From: Flaccisagitta enflata
Taxonomy: Eukaryota > Chaetognatha > Sagittoidea > Aphragmophora
NCBI GenBank assembly: GCA_965153355.1
Contig: OZ231127.1
Coordinates: 80,228,001-80,292,000, forward strand
Length of the DNA: 64,000 nt
Direction of reading: 5' to 3'
Positions 45,001 through 53,193 of the stretch are shown here, piece by piece. The notes under the pieces were generated by a model. That model did not search any database and was not told the DNA's origin. It saw nothing but the letters and a program-made list of their open reading frames with translations. Numbering within the stretch: the stretch's first letter is position 1; every line of letters begins with the position of its first letter. A program made the translations under genes and the position numbers.

Positions 45001-48000
45001 GATTTCTGCTTGATTCTATCTTGTAGAGAATCAAAAATACTTCAATTTTACCTTAAATTTTGTTCTATTTATTTGAACTCTTTATTGTACAGAATATGTT
45101 AAACAAAAAGTGTCTTTTTGTCAGACACAGTAATTTGCTTCTAAGAAAATGGGTATTGTATCTCAATCTTATGTCATTTGAAAACAACTTAAGCTAGAAG
45201 TTTCTGCTTGGTCTAGATTTGTAGAGTTTTTGAAGCTCTTTAAAATGCTCTTGGATTTTAGATAAAAAGTATGTGCAGACAGTGCAGTATTCAGTCAATC
45301 ATGAAAAACTGAGCGTCCGGTTTTTATTTTGGCCACTGTTACTTACGTGTTTATCTTGATTGTCGCGAAGGTCTTGGTCTGAGAATCCAGCGAGTTCATT
45401 AAAGACTCGCATCCATGAAGTGGACGCCACCTTGAATACGTTGTACCAAGCTAGATGGTGACGGGGAGCTAACAAGTATTCCCAAGAATTTAAGTCTGTG
45501 GTTGGGTGAAAATAGTAAGAAATAAGATTGATTGAAAAATAGTGATGGAGCACTAGATAGAATATAGCTTTACCTCGATACAACCCGAGAGTTTTTTTGG
45601 CTAGGATTTTAGTCTTAGGCTGGGATTTGAGCCTTGAGGCTGAAATCACATCCCGGAGGCTGAGGTGAAAGCCTCAAGTCTGAAATTTAACACTGTAATG
45701 ACAGATGTGTTGGTGAAAAAGAAATTTCCCTTAGTTTGAAAGCGTTCGTCATCAGCCCCTTTGGAGTAGGTGCCCAAAAGATGCGTTTTGTCTTAGGAAA
45801 ATATAAGATGGAATAATTCCATGTAGGTTGGAATAATTCATTGCTATAACGGTAAACTAGTGTGATCTATTAACTTGCCTTGTTTGAGTAATTGATGTTT
45901 GTGACATGCTCTTTCCATTGTCTTTCTTCTCTCCGTCATTTCCGAGGCAGTATTCGCCCTCTCGCGTTTTTTTATCCACTCACTATCATAATGAATCCAA
46001 ACTTGAAGGCGTATTACTACTCTTATGAAATACCTTTTACAACCCAAATTTATAAAAAAAAAGACATACCACCCATGGGTACCCATATCACCAATGGGTG
46101 CCCATGCCATCTGCTATTATGGTTTTCAAATTGACGATATCCCATTTCTGCCATGAAAATCTTTAGCATCGGTCAGGATTGGACAAGGTAAATTAACCTC
46201 AAGTGTTTAATGATAATATCTGGTAATTATCATCGCATGGTTATTTCTTTGCCGAAACAGTATTTTCAGCGAGCTGAAACTGCGATTACCTTGTACCACG
46301 TTTATAAAAAAAACGCACTCATCTAATTATAGAAACAAGGCCGGATACACGGCCAATACCAGTTGCGGACGGGTGGGCAGGGGCGGAAATGCGCGTTTTC
46401 ACACTTTCCAACTCGATCACCACGGACCAACGGACGGACCGACGGACGGGCGGACAAAGCCTCTTATGGAGTTGCGTGTCCGCAACTAAAAACAGATATA
46501 AAAAAATTTCTAACTATTTTTAAACAAAACATTTTAAAAGAGTTTCGAAAAATCTTTCAATCTAGACCAATCCCAGATCTGTCTCGGTTTAGAAATTAGA
46601 GCTTTGCAAAGAGAAGCAATCATTTGTGAATATGCATTTTCATATAGAGTAGAGTAGAGTAGAGTAGAGTAGAGAAGTAGCTCCCCTAGACAGACCACAC
46701 GGGTCCGATGGTGGGGGCCTCGTTCCTTTCTTCTGGCGCGCGGAGACGATCCAGACCATTTTACAATGCTATTTCTTCCTCGGGTTCTCCGTCCTCGCGC
46801 GGTCGGGTTTGATGAGACGCCCATTTGTCATAGGCGTTCTTGAACGCGTTAACACTTTCTTTCTCTTTCACCCAGTCTGGGATTTTGTTCCACTCGTTCG
46901 TAATAAGCACTGTGTAAAAGTTTTTCCTCGTCTCGAGCCTTGCCGTTTCCCCTTTCATCACAAATTGCCGTCTTTTTTCTCCTTCGTCCGTTACCACTGT
47001 ATTGCTCCTTGTCGGCCTCGCATCAGTAGACTCAAACGTGAACCATTTGTCCTTTTGGACCCGGTTGAAACCTTTAATCGTTTTGAAGGCCTCAATGACA
47101 TCACCTCTTCTCCGTCTTTCTTCCAGAGTTGTCAGACCTGCGTCTTGAAGCTTTTCTTCATAGTTCGCCCCTTTCACGTCGGATGCCATTCTTATGAGAC
47201 GTTCTTGAACCTGTTCCAATTGCTTCTTGTCTTTTTCGAGCCATGGACACCAGGCTGATGACGCGTATTCGAGTTTTGGTCTCACGAAGGTCTTGTAGAG
47301 CGGAACTATGTACTCCTTTTTGCGAAAGTGGAAAGCTCGTTGAATTTGCCCCAACGCGAAATTCGCTGACTTCGCTGCTGCACTGCACTGCTTTCCCGGT
47401 TTCATCTTTGCCTCTACAAAAACCCCTAAGTCTTTCTCGTCGTCTCCTTCATTCAGTTCATTTCCGTTCATGTAGTACTTCCTCTTTGGGTTATTGTGCC
47501 CCACATGGATGATTTTGCATTTTTTCGTGTTGAACGACATCTTCCACTTTTCCGCCCATTCAACCAAATTGTCAATTATTCTTTGCAATTTCTCTCCATC
47601 TTCCTCGTTTTCGATCGTCGTCGCAACTTTGGTGTCGTCGGCGAACATCTGGATAAGAGCGTCCAAGACAACTTTTCTGATATCGTCAATGAAGATATCA
47701 AAAAGAGTCCCTCCAAGTACAGACCCTTGTACTACACTGCTAAGTACATCCACCCAGTCGGAAAACTGGTCTTCCACTCTGACTCGTTGTCGTCGTCCTT
47801 CCAACCAGTTTTTTAGCCATGTTAACAGCTTTCCTCCGATCCCAATGTTTTTTAACTTTTCGACAAGTTTTTTGTGGCAAACGACGTCAAAGGCCTTTGA
47901 AAAGTCTAAATAGACTACGTCAAAGGCTTTGCCTTCATCCATCCACTTGGTTGTTACATCCAAGAACTCGATCAGGTTTGTTTGAGTCGACCTTCCTGAT

Positions 48001-51000
48001 CGGAAGCCATGCTGTGCGTCAGACAGATGGCCGTTTTTTTCAACATATTCCATAAGTGCGTCTTTAACAATACGCTCCATTAGTTTTCCTGTTATTACCG
48101 TCAAACTCACCGGGCGGTAGTTTGCAGGATCGGCTTTGCTACCTTTTTTGAATATCGGTGTGACTTCCGCGTCTCTCCATTCCTCTGGAATTATTCCATT
48201 GTCCATCGATTGCCGGAACAGTAAGGATAATGGTGACTTAATTTCCATTTTTAATTCCTTAAGTACTCTTGCCAGGATTCCATCCGGTCCGCTGGCGGAC
48301 TGTTCATTCAGTCTGTCTATCGCTGCTTCGACCAGCTCAGGTGTGATTCTTATGTCCTCAAGACCCACCTCGATATTCCCCTCTGCTGGTTTGCCATCAT
48401 CCTCCGAACTCCTCGTGAAGACAGACGCATACTGTTTGTTCAGGATCTGAGCCTGCTCCCCCGGATCCGTTACTGCCACTCCCGCCTCATTTTTCAATGG
48501 ACCAATTTTGTTTCTTGACTTTTTCGCACTGTTGATATAGGCGTAAAAGGATTTCGGGTTCGCTTTTCGGCACTTCATAATTTTCCTCTCGAGTGCATTC
48601 TTCTTGTTCTTAATCATTTTCTTCACGTTTTTGACCATTTTTTTATACTCTTCTTTGTCTGTCACTCGATCGGATTGTTTCATTTTCTTCCACGAGTCTT
48701 TCTTTTTTTGGATGCATTTTTTCACTTCGTTATCCATCCAAAGTGGCTCGTCAAACTTCTTCTTCCGTTTCATGGGGATGTATTCCGACATAAGGTTTTT
48801 ACATCATCTCTTAAGAGGTTCCAATTTTCATCCACCGAATTTCCGCTCATCAACTGCTCCCAGTCTTTCCTTCCAATTGAGTCTCGCATCTCTTTAAACC
48901 TAGCCTTCCTGTAGTCAGGAAGCATTCGTTGGCTCGGTCCCTCCGATTTGTCTACACATAACTTGAAAGCCACAATGTCATGGTCGCTTTTACCTAAGCG
49001 TCCTTCTGTGGTAACCTCGGTTACCAGATTTTCCTGGTCGCACAAGATCAGATCCAAAATGTTGCCGCTTCTATGTGTAGCCTCCTCTACAAGTTGCTCC
49101 ATGAACTTCTCACTCGTTGCTTCATGGAATTCGCGGCCCTTGGCGCCCGCTGTCCCCATCTCCCAGTCTATGTCTGGAAAATTCATGTCGCCAATTAAAA
49201 CATTTTGACCCTCCATCGCTCTTATCCATTTGCAGAGGTTGTCGTCGTTTGATTTCGCCGAATTTGGGGACCTGTATATGACGTGTAAGCGAACATCGCC
49301 GCATCTCGCTTTTATTTTTACCGTGGAGCATTGGTTGAAGTCAGTTTTTTTTTCCTCCGTCATGACGTCTATGCTGCTCTTTGCATATATCATTATGCCT
49401 CCACCTCTGCCTCTCGCTGTGTCATTCCTATCTAAGCGATCAACTATCTCGTATCCATCGATGCGCAACAGATCACTTCCAATGTCGTCATTCGTCCATG
49501 ACTCGGTAACTGCGAAAATGTCTGGATTATGTATCGTCATCACCGCTTTCATTTCATCAATTTTGTTTATCATGCTTTGAGCGTTTGTAAACATCACTTT
49601 TATATCTTTTACTCCCGATCGTCTCTCCATTCGATCCTCCTGCCCCCTTCCTCCTTTCTCCTTCCTCGTTGGCCCACCACTTTGTAACGCCCCCCCATCC
49701 TCCCCTCCTTTTTTGCCTCTTCCGTCTTCTTATCCGCTTCCTCGAATAGTTGCGCGTCCAGTTTTCGAGCGTCTTCTCGTTGGCGGAAGGTCAGATCTAG
49801 CGAGATATATACTCTCCGCCATTCGTCCTTTCTTGCGAGGCGGTTTCCGTTTTTCAGAAGCTTCTCTCTTGTTTCGTCATGTGATACTTTCACGACGAGT
49901 GGGCGTGGTTTGCCGTCTTGCCGCTTTGCCCCTGCTCTATGCATCACCTTGATTTCCCCTTCGATGTCGACTTCCATTGCCTCCGCCATCTTCAGGACTA
50001 TTTCCTCCTCGTCTGCGTTTATTTCCTCCTTCGTCTCCTTTTCCGATTCGGTTGCGCCGTGGATGACGAGATTCATGGCTTTTCTGTCCTTCTCATCCTT
50101 CTCTTTCACCATCTCTTGTTGCACCTCCATGAGCGCCTTTTCCATTCCGGCCTCCATTCCCATTTCCATCCCGACCACCTTCGACTTCACTTGGTCGGCG
50201 TTTGCTTCGAGTTTGCTAACTTTTTCGGCGAGGAGGCGGTTCTCCGCTTCGACCACTTTTAGTCTTTTGACGGTGACGCGGTGCTCCGCTGCGTTTGTCT
50301 TCATCTGCCCCCGTATTTCCTTCATTTCGTCCTGCTGCGCTTTGAAAGTGTTATTCATGAACCCAATCACGTTTCGGCAGATCATGCACAGAAAAGAAGA
50401 TCCCCCGTGGATGCGGTCAATTTTTTCGCAGTTGTCGATGTCGATGTCGGTGTCATTCCCTCGACGCATGCCTGGTGGTAATGAAAATTACATGCGCCGC
50501 CGCATGGGATGCTGCTGCCGCTGACGCACTCCTTCATGCATCTGCTGCAAGGATTTTTTGCTGCTTTCACCGCCTTTGATCGTGTGTCCGGCGTGCCAGT
50601 CGTGGCCGCCGTTGCTCCCTTTTCTTTGTCGTTTCCCATTTTGTCGTCGTCGTGCCACTTGATGTGATTGAGTTTTTTCTTTGATGTCAACACCGATCTA
50701 ATTCACTCGATTCGACACTCAAGTTTTTTTCTTCTCTATTCTCAGAGATTCAGAGCGTTTGTGTCCTCTTTCTTGTCGTCAGGCACACCGCTTTTTGAGT
50801 TTTGTATTTGTTCGCCTCAATATTCAGTGTTACCAAGGGAAGCACGATTCAATTTATTGATTCATCTGAAATAGAATCGCTTGGCCAAGGCGACCTCCAG
50901 CCATTTTCGACTCCAATGGCCCCGGGAACGCCTGGAGCTCGCCTTAACCAAGCAAATAAAAGAATTTTAGGGATTTCGATTTAGGGATTTCGAAACTGAA

Positions 51001-51479
51001 ATGGGCACTGTTTTCATTCAAAGTAATGCCATTTCTGAATGAAAAAGGTGGCAATACCAGCTTGATGCCACATGAAAGTACTTTCGAAGGGCTTTCAGAT
51101 GACCTATAATTTTTATAAGTTTTTCATATATTCATAGGCAAAATTAGCCATTGAAAAGTCGCATGGTAACTCCTTTTAACACTGACTCAGAAGCACATAA
51201 GACACGGGTAACATGCCCCAATTACCTCAAAGTGTTTTTCATGGGAATCACCATCGTGGATGTTATCCAGGCATTTCGGTGGATGAGGATGGTTGAAATC
51301 GCGGCGAAAATCACGAGCAGAAAAAAACAACGACGTAAGTTTAGATGAAACGAGGCGCGGCGGGTACCCGAGACGGTGGACTGGTGTAGGGGTACCAGGG
51401 TATAACTTAAGTTATGCCCTGTTAAGTTATTCCCCGGTACAACTTTCACTTCGTTGTTTTGTTGTGTTGGTTTATTCAT
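38171..51479 (-). CDS. Golgi carbohydrate sulfotransferase of the CHST8-14/HNK1ST type (Sulfotransfer_2), 7-exon gene
   Basis: Joining minus-strand exons 51479-51226, 46033-45879, 45495-45347, 40372-40176, 39101-38964, 38680-38443 and 38308-38171 gives 1269 nt (422 residues), all phases consistent. The enzyme transfers sulfate from PAPS to a glycan hydroxyl in the Golgi; the substrate is not settled. Features in order: signal anchor at about 51-66 (CFFLLVIFAAISTILI), a stem with ERRKTMERACHKH, the 5'-phosphosulfate loop NVFKVASTSWMRVF (about 155-168), the 3'-phosphate motif RDPLERLVSAF (219-229), FVQYLLD, the DIHW...FCTPCG block, and the family C-terminus FQIDFDMFGY. Against the family pattern PKVACTNW, Pro is Phe and Cys is Ser. 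Intron 2 uses a GC donor. A CR1 LINE fills intron 1. The start codon is the weak point. It is divergent with the CHST15-like gene. Confidence 0.78.
38341..38395. repeat. (CCA)n microsatellite
   Basis: About 16 CCA repeats in the last intron of the sulfotransferase gene. Confidence 0.95.
38443..38680 (-). CDS. CHST8-14-like exon 6
   Basis: Acceptor TTATTTTACAG, donor GTGAGG. It encodes FCTPCGVRLTHILKIETLER, then DSNYILKKA, joining exon 5 to give DIHWTPTYRFCTPCG. The distal part beyond PKLEKK is poorly conserved and the donor choice is uncertain. Confidence 0.75.
38964..39101 (-). CDS. CHST8-14-like exon 5
   Basis: Acceptor AATACACAG, donor GTATCA, 138 nt. It encodes RYRSSRQILLTASNSS, then TFKEFVQYLLD and LDIHWTPTYR. 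Confidence 0.85.
39317..40038. mobile_element. family B element in the sulfotransferase intron
   Basis: GGGCAGCGGCCCCGAAGGGG and CCCCTTCGGGGCCGCTGCCC as inverted ends, about 25 degenerate 19-20 bp units, and a tail with CATAGGGGCAATGGGTACC. Confidence 0.75.
40176..40372 (-). CDS. CHST8-14-like exon 4 (3'-phosphate binding motif)
   Basis: Acceptor CTTCCCCTCAAG after a CT microsatellite, donor GTAGCC, 197 nt. It encodes CFLIGRDPLERLVSAFRDK, the PAPS 3'-phosphate motif. Confidence 0.85.
40381..40462. repeat. (GA)n microsatellite
   Basis: On the gene strand this CT run is the polypyrimidine tract of exon 4. Confidence 0.95.
40660..40735. repeat. (GT)n(CT)n microsatellite
   Basis: GT repeats passing into CT repeats, in sequence related to 2830-3250. 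Confidence 0.9.
41672..41846. mobile_element. small TA-flanked MITE
   Basis: CTGTAAAGCAACGC and GCTCTAGTGAAGCTCAACAG ends, flanked by TA. Related to 11954-12127. Confidence 0.5.
41945..42012. repeat. (CT)n microsatellite
   Basis: CT run followed by TCTTTGAAAATTTGAATAG, which resembles an acceptor. No exon in phase with the plus strand was supported. Confidence 0.9.
42936..43300 (+). repeat. two direct copies of a 170-bp segment
   Basis: The block from GAGTTGCCCAGTGACTTTG to GATTCACCCACAGCACA occurs at about 42936-43104 and again at 43131-43299, nearly identical. Between them is a 27-bp piece ending GGCCGTGTATCCGGCCTTGT, which is the end of a family A element. Confidence 0.85.
43290..43700 (+). 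pseudogene. unrecognised gene remnant
   Basis: After an acceptor-like CACCCACAG, a frame reads TKRKRNTAPTSADPELDFQW, then EEEFLITLEVDGWNLGSVQL to a TAA. It resumes in the same frame (STEEVVDHFEKKHVLEIRP) to another stop. The composition is protein-like but I do not recognise the family. A related-looking open piece lies at 42422-42670. It is on the opposite strand to the host sulfotransferase intron. It may be a transposon gene remnant. Confidence 0.35.
43740..45340. other. intron sequence with no recognised feature
   Basis: AT-rich intron 3 of the sulfotransferase gene. I see no gene, clear repeat or mobile element in this stretch. Confidence 0.6.
45347..45495 (-). CDS. CHST8-14-like exon 3 (5'-phosphosulfate loop)
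   Basis: Acceptor CACCCAACCACAG, donor CAC|GTAAGT, 149 nt. It encodes DLNSWEYLLAPRHHLAWYNV, then FKVASTSWMRVFNELAG, the PAPS-binding loop. Confidence 0.85.
45580..45790. mobile_element. family B remnant
   Basis: GGCTGGGATTTGAGCCTTGA and similar units, then CGTCATCAGCCCCTTTGGAG, a decayed family B end. Confidence 0.45.
45879..46033 (-). CDS. CHST8-14-like exon 2 (stem), GC donor
   Basis: Acceptor GGGTTGTAAAAG, donor CAAG|GCAAGT (GC instead of GT). It encodes YFIRVVIRLQVWIHY, then ASEMTERRKTMERACHKH, the stem region before the PAPS loop in this family. Its phase fits exon 1 (AG+G) and exon 3 (G+AC). Confidence 0.75.
46332..46493 (+). mobile_element. family A, short subtype
   Basis: AACAAGGCCGGATACACGGC, CGGACGGACC tract and end GTTGCGTGTCCGCAACTA with AAAA. 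Confidence 0.65.
46761..48791 (-). pseudogene. CR1 ORF2, reverse transcriptase part
   Basis: 676 codons: ANYRPVSLTVITGKLMERIV, DAQHGFRSGRSTQTNLIEFL, YLDFSKAFDVV (catalytic Asp) and QMFADDTKVA (catalytic Asp pair), then thumb and C-terminal domain. The usual PQGSVLGP loop reads VVQGSVLGG, losing two prolines, which suggests decay. It is out of frame with the endonuclease. Confidence 0.9.
48770..49630 (-). pseudogene. CR1 ORF2, endonuclease part
   Basis: APE-type endonuclease motifs are all present: FTNAQSM, TESWTND, HVIYRSPN, IGDMNFPDIDW and SDHDIV. The frame runs off at 48770, overlapping the RT frame by about 20 nt, so a single indel near 48790 separates the two. Confidence 0.9.
49609..50469 (-). 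pseudogene. CR1 ORF1, C-terminal part
   Basis: Starts with the last PHD cysteines (FLCMICRNV), then a long coiled coil (KVVEAENRLLAEKVSKLEAN) and a basic region with RPLVVKVSHDETREKLL and RRVYISLDLT, the nucleic-acid-binding part of such ORF1 proteins. Its end overlaps the ORF2 start. Confidence 0.8.
50382..50693 (-). pseudogene. CR1 ORF1, N-terminal part with PHD finger
   Basis: Encodes CSRCMKECV...CGGACNFHYHQACVEGM, the first ligands of a PHD finger. The last ligands are in the other frame (49609-50469), so a frameshift lies inside the finger near 50465. Confidence 0.8.
51226..51479 (-). CDS. CHST8-14-like exon 1 (signal anchor)
   Basis: Encodes LRRCFFLLVIFAAISTILIH followed by RNAW and ends AG|GTAATT in the phase needed by exon 2. 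The ATG at 51479 is simply the first in frame. A 26-bp palindrome (51396-51421) lies in the proposed N-terminal coding part, so the true start may be supplied by another exon. Confidence 0.55.
51396..51421. promoter_or_regulatory. 26-bp near-perfect palindrome, copy 1
   Basis: CAGGGTATAACTTAAGTT then ATGCCCTG, with one mismatched pair. Same motif as 51493-51518. Function unknown. Confidence 0.4.
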
Positions 51480-51492
51480 TCTTCATGGGTAT

Positions 51493-51518
51493 CAGGGTAC
51501 AACTTAAGTTATACCCTG
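51493..51518. promoter_or_regulatory. 26-bp near-perfect palindrome, copy 2
   Basis: CAGGGTACAACTTAAGTT then ATACCCTG, in the interval between the two divergent sulfotransferase start codons. It may be a cis element or part of a mobile element. Confidence 0.4.
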
Positions 51519-51669
51519 GTACAACTTTTTTTATTTATTCTTCGTCTTCAGCAGGTTCATTTTATCGCGTGTTTAACATCAGAGTGTATAAACTGTTAAA
51601 TGAAAGTGTCGGACATGAGAAGAGAATCTCAAATTATGTTTTTTTTTTTGACACATAGAATCAGCACGC

Positions 51670-51675
<6 letters not shown>

Positions 51676-51761
<86 letters not shown>
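51676..51761. repeat. (CT)n microsatellite
   Basis: About 43 CT repeats between the two divergent genes. Confidence 0.95.
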
Positions 51762-51762
<1 letters not shown>

Positions 51763-51776
51763 CCTTTTCTTGGTTT

Positions 51777-51982
51777 TTGGTCGCGTGCACCCGACTAAAC
51801 ACCCCGCTTTGTCCGTCCGTCCGTAGGTTGGTCTGTCCATCGCACTTTTACTTTTTTATCGATTTTATTTCTTTAAGTCATTTCAAGTTGTTTAGAAGTA
51901 TACTTAGTTATTCTAAGTCATTCTAAGCCGTTCTAAGGCAATCTGTAAGTCTCGCACGCGACTTATAGGTGTTGGCCTTGTT
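51777..51982 (-). mobile_element. family A element between the divergent sulfotransferases
   Basis: GGTCGCGTGCACCCGACTAA, GTCCGTCC tract, AAGTCATTTC repeats and end CGCACGCGACTTATAGG followed by GGCCTTGTTT. It ends 74 bp before the CHST15-like ATG. Confidence 0.7.
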
Positions 51983-52055
51983 TCATTTCCCCTTAGTTTC
52001 TCTATGGATATGTTTTTTTTAGTAATCCGTCAACAAGTCAGCAAGGTGGAGAAAA

Positions 52056-52542
52056 ATGTCTGAGGCATTTAAGCGTAATATTTCCCAACTCTACCACACG
52101 CCATCAACAACACAGACAAAGTTGTTCAGCATATTTCTTCTGGCATGCTGGTCAACTTGCTTCGTCTTAATCCTCATAGCATCAAAAAATGAATCAAGAA
52201 TTCCATCGCCATTTCAACGTCGGGTAATAACTTTGGCATCTGCGGAAATATTCCCGGCTCTGGAACCACAACACTTGATAACAAAACTGAAGAACCCATG
52301 TTGGTTTGAAAAGTTTCAATCTAGGCGAAAAAAGCTGTCACGACAAAACTATTCGAAGAACCCTTATTACCGAATGGTTTCCTGGTATTTTCACCAACTC
52401 CTGTCAAAGTCAGTAGAACGAGACAACACGACATTTAAGGATGCGCGACTTCGTTGCGCGCCGTATTTTTACATCACCGGCGTTCCAAAGTGCGGAACCA
52501 CGGAATTGTACCATTTATTGAGGACTCATCCGGACATTTTAG
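52056..52542 (+). CDS. CHST15-like exon 1
   Basis: Runs from the ATG to donor GTAGCC, 162 codons plus 1 nt. It contains the membrane anchor and the VPKCGTTE loop. Confidence 0.88.
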
Positions 52543-53108
52543 GTAGCCGTCAAACTGTACTCTAGTGACTGACTGACTGTATCTTATCAGGGGTGTATAG
52601 CTTTTGGTCAGCTTTGACCGCCCCCTCACCTCTTTCATTTTCTTCCCCACAACGCATCATGTCCTGTTACCAAATCTACTATTCTCTTCCCAGGCCGATG
52701 TATAATTGAGTTTCAAACCTTAAAGACAATGTATTATTGCTTTATGGGGAAGAAAATCATAGAGTTTGTAACGCGGGGAAGAAGATCAAAGGCTATCCAT
52801 TCTGATGGTATCATCTCTAGTTGCAACTCAGATGAATCGCACCGTAAAGGTTGTCGACATCTTAACTTGATAACCAACAAGATACTAACAAAATGCTAGT
52901 TTACAAGTCCTGTCCATTAATTCCAGGGGGAGCGATAAAGGAACCTCAATGGTGGGGACATCTGCGCTTCGGAAAATTCGATCCTTTAAATGGTGGCGAG
53001 GCCGCCAGACCGCCATCCTTACCACAATACTTGGATCTGTTCGATGGAGCCGCGAAGGAGATTCTTGAAGATGCTTCTCCATCCTTCGCCTTCTCCTCCT
53101 CCTCCTTG

Positions 53109-53193
<85 letters not shown>

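Larger units (their letters stand above)
46648..50693 (-). mobile_element. CR1-type LINE, near full length
   Basis: In minus-strand order: ORF1 with a PHD-type zinc finger and coiled coil, ORF2 with an apurinic-type endonuclease and reverse transcriptase, a short 3' UTR and a terminal (CTCTA)n repeat at 46648-46676. Short tandem repeats at the 3' end and a PHD-bearing ORF1 are known for CR1. It lies in intron 1 of the sulfotransferase gene, in the same orientation. Frameshifts in ORF1 and ORF2 make it inactive as read. Confidence 0.88.

Noticed and set aside
46761-48791. The RT frame as a host gene
   Set aside because: Clear reverse-transcriptase motifs and an adjacent APE endonuclease identify a CR1 LINE.
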